DNA of 64,000 nucleotides, taken from positions 5,766,001-5,830,000 of the forward strand of contig NZ_JAJFZL010000001.1 in the NCBI RefSeq assembly GCF_020733635.1. The letters are read 5' to 3'. The notes beneath the pieces are model-generated. The model ran no database searches. It worked only from the letters and a program-made list of their open reading frames with translations, and had not been told where the DNA came from. The translations under genes were made by a program, and so were the position numbers. Source of the DNA: Nocardia spumae. Its GTDB lineage: Bacteria > Actinomycetota > Actinomycetes > Mycobacteriales > Mycobacteriaceae. The number at the start of each line of letters is the position of its first letter. Position 1 is the first letter of the stretch. This document shows positions 8,513 through 16,364 of this stretch, piece after piece.

Positions 8513-9358
8513 TCAGACCAGCCTCGTCGGCAGGAACATCTCCACCACCTGGGTCACGCCGAGATTCACCACCGCGATCGACACCACCGACAGCACCACC
8601 GCCGCGTTCACCGCGTCGGCCACGCCGCGCGGGCCGCCCTTGGCCTCGAGTCCGCGCTGGCAGGCGATGATCACCACGAGAAAGCCGAACATCACCGCTT
8701 TCAGCAGCGAGACCCACACATCGGCTGCGGTGGTGAAGGAACCGAAAGTGGCCCAATAGCTTCCGGGCGTGACGTTCTGCCCGCCGACCGCGACCGCGTA
8801 GCCGGCGACCACGCCGACGAAGATGATCAGGATGTTGAGCAGCGGCGCGACCAGGATCATCGCGACCAGCCGCGGTATCACCAGGCGATGAATCGGTGAG
8901 ATGCCCATCGTGTCGAGGGCGTCGATCTCCTCGCGGATGGTGCGCGCGCCCAGGTCCGCGGCGATGGCGGCCGCGCCCGCGCCGCCCAGCAGGAATCCGG
9001 TGGCCAGCGGGGCACCCTGTTTGATCACCCCGAGCCCGCCGGTGGCGCCCAGCAGCGAATCCGCGCCCAGGGTGTGGATCAGGTTGCCGACCTGCACCGA
9101 GACGATGACCCCGAAGGGGATCGCGATCAGGACGGCGGGAATCGCGGTGACGGTCACCAGTCGCCAGGCCTGCAGAATCGCTTCGCGCCACTGGAATTCA
9201 CGCCGGGCGATATCGGAAGCTGTGCCGCTCACGGATTCCCGGGCGATATCGACCGCTCTGCCGAAGGTACGCAGCGCGGACACGACGGTGTCCGAGAAAT
9301 TCTTGCGAACGATACGAACAGCGGACGCGCCCGAGGAGGCCCGGGTCACCGGCGCCAT
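8513..9358 (-). CDS. yrbEA: MlaE/YrbE family ABC permease, YrbEA
   Basis: A 281-residue permease and the first gene of the mce operon. It has the MlaE motifs GGAGAAAIAADLGARTIREEIDALDTMGI (described in parts: residues in the central loop) and several membrane spans. The N-terminus is about 40 residues longer than in short YrbEA homologues, so a start downstream of ATG 9358 is possible. It heads the operon yrbEA-yrbEB-mceABCDEF-mas, in which almost all junctions overlap or are separated by only a few bases. Confidence 0.92.
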   Translation of the reverse strand: MAPVTRASSGASAVRIVRKNFSDTVVSALRTFGRAVDIARESVSGTASDIARREFQWREAILQAWRLVTVTAIPAVLIAIPFGVIVSVQVGNLIHTLGADSLLGATGGLGVIKQGAPLATGFLLGGAGAAAIAADLGARTIREEIDALDTMGISPIHRLVIPRLVAMILVAPLLNILIIFVGVVAGYAVAVGGQNVTPGSYWATFGSFTTAADVWVSLLKAVMFGFLVVIIACQRGLEAKGGPRGVADAVNAAVVLSVVSIAVVNLGVTQVVEMFLPTRLV

Positions 9359-9635
9359 GGGTGGCGGGCTCGGTCCGGGCGGTGTGGCTCGAAATTCACA
9401 ATCGTTCTCTCCGTGATCGGCAACACTGCCAACATGAAGCTATCGGTTACAACTAGTTACAGTAAAGTCGATCACGGTGTGAGGGTCGCCGCTCCCGCAC
9501 CCTTCCGCGGCTCGCGATAAATCCAGCTCACGTGCATGTTTTTCGAAGTAAATCACGGTTCTAGAACCTGTTATCAGGACCGATCGGCTATCGCTATGAT
9601 CCCCGTCACCGTGATCCGGCCTACACCGATCGACC
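9359..9635. promoter_or_regulatory. Upstream region of the mce operon with operator-like motifs
   Basis: These 277 bases separate the mce operon from the end of the antiporter gene, and no gene is visible. On the minus strand there is a tandem TGTAAC-TAGT-TGTAAC (plus strand 9444-9461 region). A 12-base palindrome GGTTCTAGAACC lies at 9557-9568. The overlapping TAGAACCTGTTATC (9562-9575) matches 7 of 8 fixed positions of the KstR consensus TnnAACnnGTTnnA. Whether it is used cannot be told from sequence, and it is about 200 bases from the first gene. Confidence 0.4.
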
Positions 9636-10718
9636 TCAGGGACTCACCGCGAGAAAGACGAATCCGGCGAGCAACACCAGATGAACGCCACCTTGCAGCA
9701 AGGTGGCGCGCCCCGGGACAACTGTCAGCACACCCACCACCACCGTGAGTGCGAGCAACACCATCTGCGTTGCCCCCAAACCGAGCGTCAGCGGGCCGTC
9801 GAGCCAGATCGAGGCGAGCGCGATCGCGGGAATGGTCAGGCCGATACTCGCCATCGCCGACCCGAGTGCCAGATTCAGGCTGACCTGCACCCGATCCCGC
9901 CGGGCCGCCCGCACCGCGGCGATGGTTTCGGGCAACAGCACCAGCAGGGCGATCACCACGCCCACCGCGGAACGTGGCAGCCCCGCCGCCGCCACCCCGC
10001 GCTCGATCGCCGGCGACACCATCTTGGCCAGGCCGACCACACCGATCAGCGCGATCACCATCAGCACCAGGGACCACACCGCCGTGCGCGAACTCGGGCG
10101 GTCGTCGCGCCGGTCGTCGAGAACATCGGCCTCGACCGGAAGGAAATCGTCACGGTGACGCACGGTCTGCACCGTCACGAACAGCCCGTACAACAGCAGT
10201 GAGGCGACTGCGGCGAAGGTCAGCTGCGATCCGGAGAACTCCGGCCCCGGCTTGGTAGTGGTGAAGGTCGGCAGCACCAGACTCAGCGTGGCCAGCGTGG
10301 CGACGGTCGCCAGCGCGGCCCCGGCCCCTTCCGCACTGAAGACCGCCACCCGCCGACGCAAGGCACCGACCAGCAACGACAGCCCGAAGATCCCGTTGCA
10401 CGTGATCATCACGGCCGCGAAGACGGTATCGCGGGCCAGCGTCGAGGCATCGTGACCGCCCGACGCCATCAGCGTGACGATCAATCCGACTTCGATCACC
10501 GTCACCGCGATCGCGAGAAGTAGCGAGCCGAACGGCTCCCCCACTCGGTGCGCCACCACCTCGGCGTGCTGCACCGCGGCCAGCACCGCGCCGGCGAGAC
10601 CCAGGATCAGAATCACCACCGCGGGTCCGGAGGGATGTGTGAACCACGCGATTGCCAACACCACGGCGGCCAGGGGTGGAACAACGGTCGTCCAGTGTCG
10701 GGTCAACGCGTACTTCAT
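9636..10718 (-). CDS. Calcium/proton antiporter, ChaA/CaCA family
   Basis: A 360-residue membrane protein with about 11 hydrophobic segments. It shows the two alpha-repeats expected of cation/proton exchangers: GEPFGSLLLAIAVTVIE in the first half and LLPETIAAVRAA followed by LALGSAMASIGLTIP in the second, with acidic residues in the membrane at both. A polar loop (HRDDFLPVEADVLDDRRDD) separates the halves. It probably exchanges Ca2+ (or Na+) for H+ at the cytoplasmic membrane. A strong inverted repeat ends 5 bases before its ATG. Confidence 0.88.
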   Translation of the reverse strand: MKYALTRHWTTVVPPLAAVVLAIAWFTHPSGPAVVILILGLAGAVLAAVQHAEVVAHRVGEPFGSLLLAIAVTVIEVGLIVTLMASGGHDASTLARDTVFAAVMITCNGIFGLSLLVGALRRRVAVFSAEGAGAALATVATLATLSLVLPTFTTTKPGPEFSGSQLTFAAVASLLLYGLFVTVQTVRHRDDFLPVEADVLDDRRDDRPSSRTAVWSLVLMVIALIGVVGLAKMVSPAIERGVAAAGLPRSAVGVVIALLVLLPETIAAVRAARRDRVQVSLNLALGSAMASIGLTIPAIALASIWLDGPLTLGLGATQMVLLALTVVVGVLTVVPGRATLLQGGVHLVLLAGFVFLAVSP

Positions 10719-10722
10719 GTTC

Positions 10723-10752
10723 GCGATTGTCCGAACAAATCGGACAAATCGC
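10723..10752. promoter_or_regulatory. Inverted repeat directly upstream of the antiporter start
   Basis: GCGATTGTCCGA (10723-10734) pairs with TCGGACAAATCGC (10740-10752) with a single bulged base and a 5-base spacer. On the minus strand it lies 5 bases before the antiporter ATG, where it would cover the ribosome binding site. It could be an operator or an RNA hairpin that gates translation; no regulator gene is adjacent. Confidence 0.45.
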
Positions 10753-10808
10753 CCGTAATGGAGAGAAGTCCCACGATTTCCGGATCGATGTAACGCCGCC
10801 GCGGGCCG

Positions 10809-11384
10809 CTACCACAGCCCGGGTACGAGACGCCTGGTACGCGCGCGATACTCCTCGTAGGCGCGGCCGAGGGTTTCGATCATCGCCCGTTCCTCCACCT
10901 CGATGCGTCGGAGAAAGGCCAAGGTGGGCACGATGATCGCGATCAGCAGCGAAATCCAGTTCCCGGCGGCGATCCCGAATCCGGTGGTGAGCAACAGAAC
11001 TCCGCTGTAGGACGGATGGCGCACCCAGCGATAGGGCCCGCGATCGACCACGACCTGATCGGGATCGACCTCGACAGTGGTACGAAAAGCATTGCCCAGC
11101 ACCGCGATAGCCCATATCCGGACACCCAGACCGAGCACCATGAGAGCGACACCCGCCAGCTGCCAGATCACCGGATCGTCTCCGGTGAAGCGCAGATCGC
11201 TGTCGGCCGGCAGCACGATCGACACCACATTCGCGACGCCGATCGAGACGGCGACCAGGATCATGATGACAGTACGGGTGCCGCGATCGCGATCGGTCGA
11301 TCCCTTGCTGCGCAAACGATCCCGCATCGCCAGGCCGATCTCGAAGATCAGCCACACCCACGTGACGACCACTGCCGCGTTCAC
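10809..11384 (-). CDS. Isoprenylcysteine carboxyl methyltransferase-like membrane protein
   Basis: A 191-residue membrane protein. GTG 11384 was chosen because AGGAGG sits 8 bases upstream; a longer frame has no such signal. It has four to five membrane segments. The C-terminal signature GPYRWVRHPSYSG and then EERAMIETLGRAYEEY is diagnostic of the ICMT/PEMT-like fold, which uses S-adenosylmethionine. Bacterial members are rarely characterised and the methyl acceptor is unknown. The gene is 90 bases upstream of the antiporter and may share its transcript. Confidence 0.8.
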   Translation of the reverse strand: MNAAVVVTWVWLIFEIGLAMRDRLRSKGSTDRDRGTRTVIMILVAVSIGVANVVSIVLPADSDLRFTGDDPVIWQLAGVALMVLGLGVRIWAIAVLGNAFRTTVEVDPDQVVVDRGPYRWVRHPSYSGVLLLTTGFGIAAGNWISLLIAIIVPTLAFLRRIEVEERAMIETLGRAYEEYRARTRRLVPGLW

Positions 11385-11615
11385 GACGGCATCCTCCTGA
11401 CGAATCGGCGAACAACCTGCTCCATCGAATAAACCATCGGTTCGTCGAGGGCACATCGGGGATGTCCCGGAATTCCGCCCGGATGTTCCGGCTCGGTGTG
11501 TGACTCGCAGCCATAATCGGCGGTGTTCTCGCGCTGCAAGGTGGCACAGTGGGTGTTGACGTCGATGCATGAGCTACGCAAGCTCGGTGCAAGGTCGATC
11601 GGCAACTCTTGCTGC

Positions 11616-12086
11616 ATGACAACAGCAGTTGGATCAGAGGATCGAGCAGAGATCAGCGGGCTGCTCAGCCGCTACTACCGAGCAGTGGACGACAAGCGGG
11701 TAGACCACACGCTCATCGAGGCGACGTTTACCGCGGACGGTCGCTGGGTGAGTCCGACTGGTATCGTCCGGGTCGGCCATGAGACCATCGCGGCTCAGCA
11801 GATCGAGGCCACCGCTCTGTTCCGAGCCACCCACCACATGACCACCGACCACGTAATCGAACTCGACGGTGACACCGCGTGGTTGCAGGCCAACGTCACC
11901 GCGATGCACCTGTGGGGATCTGGCACCACGGACCCGGCCGCGCTCGAATCCCACTTTCTGGCAGGTGGGGTGTTCCAAGCCCATGCGGTGCGGACAATCG
12001 CGGGCTGGCGGTTCTCGGAACTGACCTTGCGGATCGTCTGGCGCACAGGAGCTCTCCCAGTACACGTCAGTCCAGACAAAGTGTGA
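11616..12086 (+). CDS. SnoaL/NTF2-like protein
   Basis: A 156-residue protein from ATG 11616 (MTTAVGSEDRAEI); longer in-frame starts have no ribosome binding site. The N-terminal helix ISGLLSRYYRAVDDKR, then FTADGRWVSP, and a final strand WRFSELTLRIVWRTG are typical of the NTF2-like alpha+beta barrel of the SnoaL_4 group. Such proteins act as cyclases, dehydratases or isomerases, or bind ligands only. No partner gene suggests a substrate. Transposon-derived debris begins 40 bases downstream. Confidence 0.75.
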   Translation: MTTAVGSEDRAEISGLLSRYYRAVDDKRVDHTLIEATFTADGRWVSPTGIVRVGHETIAAQQIEATALFRATHHMTTDHVIELDGDTAWLQANVTAMHLWGSGTTDPAALESHFLAGGVFQAHAVRTIAGWRFSELTLRIVWRTGALPVHVSPDKV

Positions 12087-12126
12087 GTCGGCACAACACG
12101 GCAGGATCGTCCATGTTCCGGCACCG

Positions 12127-12312
12127 TCAACTGGCGCCGATGACGAGAGTACTGCGGGCAGTCTCGACGACGTCCGCTGTGACGGTGTGGGGCTCGTTGA
12201 TCTTCAAGACGCGGTGGATCTGGGCGAAGAGTCGTTGCAGGAGGCGGAAATTGCCGCCGGTGATGCGGGCGACCGCGGCGACGACCTGTGTCTCCGGTGT
12301 GGTCGGGGCTGA
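12127..12312 (-). pseudogene. C-terminal remnant of a TniB-like AAA transposition ATPase
   Basis: Only about 58 codons remain, containing VVAAVARITGGNFRLLQRLF and VETARSTLVIGAS, which resemble the ends of the ATP-binding proteins of Tn7/Tn402-like and IS21-like elements. No Walker A or B motif is present upstream. The frame runs directly into the degraded resolvase fragment, so a deletion joined the two. No transposase is visible. Confidence 0.6.
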
Positions 12313-12366
12313 CGGCTTTGCACAGGAACCGGTTTTTGTGGAAGACCTGGATTTCGGTGATGTCAC

Positions 12367-12528
12367 CGCGACCTGGGCGACGGTGTAGCGGCGCTTGCCA
12401 CACTCGTCGAGCTCGTCGTACATCTGCCGCGCCAGATCCACCTGCCGGGGACCGAGCTTGGGCTTCTGCCCACCGGTGGGCCCGCGGGCACGCGCCGCGG
12501 CCGGCCCGTCACGGGTCCATAGCCGATT
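12367..12528 (-). pseudogene. C-terminal remnant of a serine resolvase/invertase
   Basis: The translated fragment includes TRDGPAAARARGPTGG, then LGPRQVDLARQMYDE and KRRYTVAQVA. This is the hinge and helix-turn-helix DNA-binding end of Tn3-type resolvases. The catalytic N-terminal domain, with its active-site Ser, is missing. The helix-turn-helix is also broken after VAQVA, where about 4 residues are lost. It is non-functional. Confidence 0.65.
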
Positions 12529-12570
12529 CGCCTGCGGCACAGTGTATTGCGAACCCCCGACAGGTTGACA

Positions 12571-12588
12571 TTGCCGCGTACACGGCAA
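12571..12588. repeat. Short inverted repeat upstream of the resolvase remnant
   Basis: TTGCCG (12571-12576) and CGGCAA (12583-12588) flank CGTACA. The repeat lies between the resolvase remnant and the larger palindrome at 12640, on the side where a res site would be expected. Confidence 0.3.
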
Positions 12589-12639
12589 CCGTTACAGATT
12601 CGGCGACATCCGACCTGCGGGAATCTTCGACACCCCAAT

Positions 12640-12669
12640 GTGTCTCGTGAACGTTCGTTCGCGAGACAC
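12640..12669. repeat. 30-bp imperfect palindrome, res-like site
   Basis: The outer arms GTGTCTCG (12640-12647) and CGAGACAC (12662-12669) are perfectly complementary. The inner bases GAACG and CGTTC continue the symmetry with one mismatched pair. Length and symmetry fit a crossover subsite for a serine resolvase, and the site lies upstream of the resolvase remnant in its transcription direction. A repressor operator is the alternative. Confidence 0.4.
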
Positions 12670-12706
12670 GAGATTGGCCGCGCGGTGGTTCGCTCTGGCA
12701 ATTCGG

Positions 12707-12928
12707 TCAGTGATGGAACATCCGGAGTTCTGTACGGGTGAGTGCGATGTGGTGTTCGCGGCACGCCTGGGCGATTGTGTCGCCGTGGAGTGCTCCTGCC
12801 GGTTCGACGATGACCGCGACTCCGTGTTCGGCGGCGACGTCGACGTTGTCGCGGAACGGGAGGTAGCCGTCAGAAACCATGGTGAGGCCGCTGAGTCGTC
12901 GGCTCCAAATGACGGCTTCCCGGTCCTC
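12707..12928 (-). pseudogene. C-terminal fragment of a PurH-like AICAR formyltransferase
   Basis: About 73 codons read with the pattern SDGYLPFRDNVDVAAEHGV, VEPAGALHGD and a terminal LRMFHH. These are the closing motifs of the AICAR transformylase domain found in PurH and in its stand-alone actinobacterial relatives. The rest of the roughly 500-residue protein is absent. Upstream the frame merges at a short CTGGG repeat with a different, unrelated fragment. It is a decayed gene, not a complete enzyme. Confidence 0.65.
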
Positions 12929-12964
12929 GATCGCGACGCTGGGCTGGGCTGGGCTGGATGAGTA

Positions 12965-13152
12965 GTTGCGCGAGGCAGGCGCAGCACAAATCGACCGTGC
13001 GGCGAATCCAGCTGCAGCGCAACACTGTCCATGCCCGCACCCAGCGGGCGAAGCGATCCGCGCGCAAGCTCGGGGCGCGGTGAATCGCGGAGCGCGCCAC
13101 GCACCCGCGTCCGCCAGTCGGCTGGAAGTCGCACGTGGGCACCCATATCCAT
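12965..13152 (-). pseudogene. N-terminal fragment of an aminoglycoside phosphotransferase (APH)-like protein
   Basis: Beginning at ATG 13152, about 61 codons read LPADWRTRVRGALRD, LRPLGAGMDSVALQL and GRFVLRLPR. This resembles the first beta-hairpin and glycine loop of APH/choline-kinase-like phosphotransferases. The catalytic loop (HxD) and DFG-like metal site are missing. The sequence stops matching at the GGGCTGGGCTGGGCTGG repeat near 12950. Confidence 0.45.
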
Positions 13153-13237
13153 CTCCGCATCGTAGGCGCCGGGTGAGCGCCACGATCCGCATCGGCGCCC
13201 CGGGCGGGCCTCACGGCAGGCGGCTAGGATCGGCGGC

Positions 13238-13708
13238 GTGCCGGAGTCCGCGAGTCCCGCGCCCGCCTCGGTCCAGCTCTGGCGGGCGCTGCAACGGGTC
13301 TATGTGGATCTGCGCCCGGAACTGGACTCCGAACTGCGCCGCGCGACCGGCCTGCCCGCCAGCTGGTACGACATGCTCGTCGAACTGTCCGGCCCGCAAC
13401 GACTTCGGATGAGCGATCTCGGTGCGCGCATGGTGCTCAGCCGGACCCGGGTCAGCCGGCTGGTCAGCGAACTGGAGGGCCGGGGACTGGTCCGGCGCGA
13501 ATCCAACCCGGAAGACGGGCGATCGGCCTATGTCGCCATCAGCCCCGCCGGATGGCAGCGACTGCACGACGCCACCCCCTTTCACCGAGCGGCCATCGAC
13601 CAGCATTTCGCCGGCCTGCCCGACGGCGAGCTGGAAACACTGGCCACCGCACTGCACCGGGTGATCGGCGAGCAGGACGGCTACGACGATCCGGTCCGGC
13701 ACGATTGA
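13238..13708 (+). CDS. MarR family transcriptional regulator
   Basis: A 156-residue protein from GTG 13238. Its central part shows the MarR winged helix: LRMSDLGARMVLSRTRVSRLVSELEGRGLV (helix-turn-helix) followed by the wing RRESNPEDGRSAYVAISPAG. MarR proteins bind as dimers near their own promoters and usually respond to small phenolic or lipophilic ligands. The MBL hydrolase gene starts 22 bases downstream and is probably co-transcribed, so it is the likely regulated partner. Confidence 0.9.
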   Translation: MPESASPAPASVQLWRALQRVYVDLRPELDSELRRATGLPASWYDMLVELSGPQRLRMSDLGARMVLSRTRVSRLVSELEGRGLVRRESNPEDGRSAYVAISPAGWQRLHDATPFHRAAIDQHFAGLPDGELETLATALHRVIGEQDGYDDPVRHD

Positions 13709-13730
13709 TCCCGTCGCGCACAATGGACCG

Positions 13731-14714
13731 ATGCCCGCCCTTTCCACCGTGCTCGACCCGCTCCGCCACACCGCCGGATACGCCCGGTATCTGCTGCACA
13801 AGAGCGCCCGCGACCGCGCGGATGCTCAGGCACTGAGCGAACTCGAAACCCGGCCGCTTGCCCTGCCGGCCGGGCTGAAGCTGGAATGGCTGGGCACCGC
13901 CGGCTACCGGATGACCTACGAGGGCGCGACGCTGCTGATCGATCCGTTCCTGACCCGAGTGCCGTTGTCGACGATCGTGCGCCGCCGCACCGCCCTGCCC
14001 GACCCGGCCGTGATCGACCGATACCTCCCCGACCTCGGCACGGTCGCGGGAATCGTGGTGGGACACGGACATTGGGATCACGCCTTGGACGCTCCGGAGA
14101 TCGCGCGCCGCCACGGTTGCGCGGTCTACGGTTCGCAGTCCGTGCGCAATCTGATGACGCTGCACGGCCTCGCCGATCGCGGCGTGGTGGTCGAACCGTA
14201 TCGCCGCTACGAACTCGGGCCGTTCACGGTGACCTTCGTGCCCAGCGTGCATTCCAAGATTCCGTTCGGAGTCCGGATCCCCTCGCCCGGCGACACCAGC
14301 TGCGAATCCCTCGCCGGGCTGGCGCCCCTGGCCTACGGCTGCGGACAGACCTGGGGTATCCACGTCGCGGTCGCCGGGCTCGAGATCTATCACCAGGGCA
14401 GTGCGGATCTCATCGACGACGCGATCCGCCATCGCGATGTCGACCTCTTCCTCGCCGGGGTCGCCGGGCGATCGGTCACCCCGGACTATTGGCGGCGGGT
14501 GCTCGGCGGGTTGCGCCCGGCCACGGTCGTCCCGATGCACTACGACGATTTCCTGCGGCCGCTGGACGCGCCGAGGGGATTCACGCTCGATATCGACTTG
14601 GCCGCGGTGCCGGACGAGATCGCCGCGGTGAGCCGCGATATCGAGGTCGTCGCGCTGCCACCGATCCGCCCGCGGGCGACAGCCGGACCCGCGACCACCG
14701 GCGACGGGAATTAG
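13731..14714 (+). CDS. MBL-fold metallo-hydrolase (UlaG-like)
   Basis: A 327-residue protein from ATG 13731. The metal-binding motif HxHxDH is complete (His112, His114, Asp116, His117 in GHGHWDH). Further conserved points are the strand LEWLGTAGYRMTYEG at the start of the fold and MHYDDF near the C-terminus. The arrangement resembles UlaG/PhnP-like hydrolases acting on phosphoesters or lactones. There is no signal peptide, so it acts in the cytoplasm. Operon position behind a marR gene suggests ligand-controlled detoxification; that is inference. Confidence 0.8.
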   Translation: MPALSTVLDPLRHTAGYARYLLHKSARDRADAQALSELETRPLALPAGLKLEWLGTAGYRMTYEGATLLIDPFLTRVPLSTIVRRRTALPDPAVIDRYLPDLGTVAGIVVGHGHWDHALDAPEIARRHGCAVYGSQSVRNLMTLHGLADRGVVVEPYRRYELGPFTVTFVPSVHSKIPFGVRIPSPGDTSCESLAGLAPLAYGCGQTWGIHVAVAGLEIYHQGSADLIDDAIRHRDVDLFLAGVAGRSVTPDYWRRVLGGLRPATVVPMHYDDFLRPLDAPRGFTLDIDLAAVPDEIAAVSRDIEVVALPPIRPRATAGPATTGDGN

Positions 14715-14892
14715 CGGGCGGACCGGTCAGCAGATGCGTGACCGGTGCGCCCAGCGGCCCACCCGGGTTGCCCGGCTGCGCGGGGCGGTGGCCATGGCAC
14801 GTGTGACGAGTGCGTTCACATCGAGAATGCGACCGATGCCGCGGGGTGCGCCGATCCCGCACGGAGACCGGCCCGCGGCATAGTCTGCACAC

Positions 14893-15630
14893 GTGGACGA
14901 CTCCGACCGCGTGCGCGATTCCGGTACCTGGAAACATCCGCACGAACCACATGGCGAGGGCATGGCCTCGCGACTGAACTGGTTGCGTGCCGGAGTGCTG
15001 GGAGCCAACGACGGTATCGTCTCGACCGCCGGCCTGGTTGTCGGCGTCGCCTCCGCGACCACCGAATCCACGCCGATCCTCACTGCGGGCGTGGCCGGGC
15101 TGGTCGCGGGCGCGCTGTCCATGGCGGTCGGTGAATACGTCTCGGTGAGCACGCAGCGCGACAGCGAGCGAGCCCTGCTCTCGCAGGAGAAGCGCGAACT
15201 GGCCGCGGATCCCGATTACGAACTCGCCGAACTGGCCCAGATCTATCAGGACAAGGGCCTGTCCGCCGCGACGGCCCAGCAGGTCGCCCGGGAGCTGACC
15301 GCCCACGACGCGTTCGCCGCACATGCCGAGGCGGAACTGAAACTGGACCCCCACGAACTCACCAATCCATGGCAGGCGGCGTTCTCGTCGGCGGTGTCGT
15401 TCACCTGCGGCGCGCTGCTCCCGCTGCTGGCGATCCTGTTGCCGCCGGTGACGTGGCGGATTCCGGTGACCTTCGCGGCGGTGCTGCTGGCCCTGGCGGG
15501 GACCGGATCGCTCAGTGCCCGGCTCGGCGGCAGCAGCAGGCTGCGTGCCGTCCCACGGGTGGTGCTCGGCGGTGCGCTCGCCATGGCGGTGACCTACGCC
15601 ATCGGGCAGATACCGGGAGTGTCGCAATGA
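14893..15630 (+). CDS. VIT1/CCC1 transporter family protein
   Basis: A 245-residue protein from GTG 14893. It has the family start LRAGVLGANDGIVSTAGLVVGVA, then GVAGLVAGALSMAVGEYVSVSTQRD, and a cytoplasmic loop with many Glu residues. Two pairs of membrane segments flank that loop. VIT/CCC1 proteins export Fe2+ or Mn2+ out of the cytosol in exchange for protons. The Glu-rich loop corresponds to the metal-binding domain. It is flanked by 178 bases upstream and stands alone. Confidence 0.88.
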   Translation: MDDSDRVRDSGTWKHPHEPHGEGMASRLNWLRAGVLGANDGIVSTAGLVVGVASATTESTPILTAGVAGLVAGALSMAVGEYVSVSTQRDSERALLSQEKRELAADPDYELAELAQIYQDKGLSAATAQQVARELTAHDAFAAHAEAELKLDPHELTNPWQAAFSSAVSFTCGALLPLLAILLPPVTWRIPVTFAAVLLALAGTGSLSARLGGSSRLRAVPRVVLGGALAMAVTYAIGQIPGVSQ

Positions 15631-15727
15631 ACGGATGAGCTCCGCCGCATAACCAGCTATCTCAGAACAGGCCACTACTCCACAACTGGCTCTGGGTTCG
15701 AGGTCCAGTCGTCGGCATACTGGCCGA

Positions 15728-16348
15728 ATGTTGCTGCGTCGCCTGAGTGCGCTCTATGCCGGACTGTGGTTGTACGGCTTCTCGATGGCCGTCATGATCC
15801 GGGCGGCGCTCGGACTCGACCCATGGGATGTGTTCCACCAGGGCGTCGTCGCGCACGTACCGGTGAGCTTCGGCACCGTGACCGCGGTGACCGGGGCGGC
15901 AGTGCTGCTGGCCTGGATTCCGCTGCGGCAGCGGCCCGGTCTGGGCACGGTCAGCAATGTCGTGGTCATCGCCTTCTCCGTCGATACCGGGCTGTGGCTG
16001 CTGCCCGAACTCCACGCCCTCCCGGCGCGGATCGCCGCGATGGCCGCCGCCGTCGTGCTCAACGCCGTGGCCACCGTGCTCTATATCGGGGCCGGAATGG
16101 GGCCGGGCCCGCGCGACGGCCTCATGACCGGTCTCGTCGCGCGGACCGGGCGGCCCGTCTGGGCGATCCGAACCGGGATCGAGGCGACGGTGCTGGGCAC
16201 CGGCTGGCTACTGGGCGGCAGCGTCGGGATCGGCACCTTCGTCTACGCCGTCGGCATCGGGCCGCTGATCCAGCTGTTGATCCCGCTGGTCGATCGCCGG
16301 CTTCCCGGTTTCCGCCCGGCCTCCGTGCCCGAACCGGTACCGGTCTGA
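15728..16348 (+). CDS. YczE/YyaS/YitT family membrane protein
   Basis: A 206-residue membrane protein with five predicted spans. Recognisable family points are LGLDPWDVFHQGV near the start and GAGMGPGPRDGLMTGL in the middle, both typical of the YczE group. YczE affects antibiotic production in Bacillus, but its biochemical function is not known. ATG 15728 follows a region with no clear ribosome binding site. Confidence 0.8.
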   Translation: MLLRRLSALYAGLWLYGFSMAVMIRAALGLDPWDVFHQGVVAHVPVSFGTVTAVTGAAVLLAWIPLRQRPGLGTVSNVVVIAFSVDTGLWLLPELHALPARIAAMAAAVVLNAVATVLYIGAGMGPGPRDGLMTGLVARTGRPVWAIRTGIEATVLGTGWLLGGSVGIGTFVYAVGIGPLIQLLIPLVDRRLPGFRPASVPEPVPV

Positions 16349-16364
16349 CATCCGGCGCGGGAAT

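Noticed and set aside
11385-11570. N-terminal extension of the methyltransferase-like gene
   Set aside because: No ribosome binding site or conserved sequence; AGGAGG supports the downstream GTG.
12127-12588. A single functional fusion of resolvase and ATPase ends
   Set aside because: The continuous frame is a chance result of a deletion. It lacks both catalytic domains and the helix-turn-helix is interrupted.
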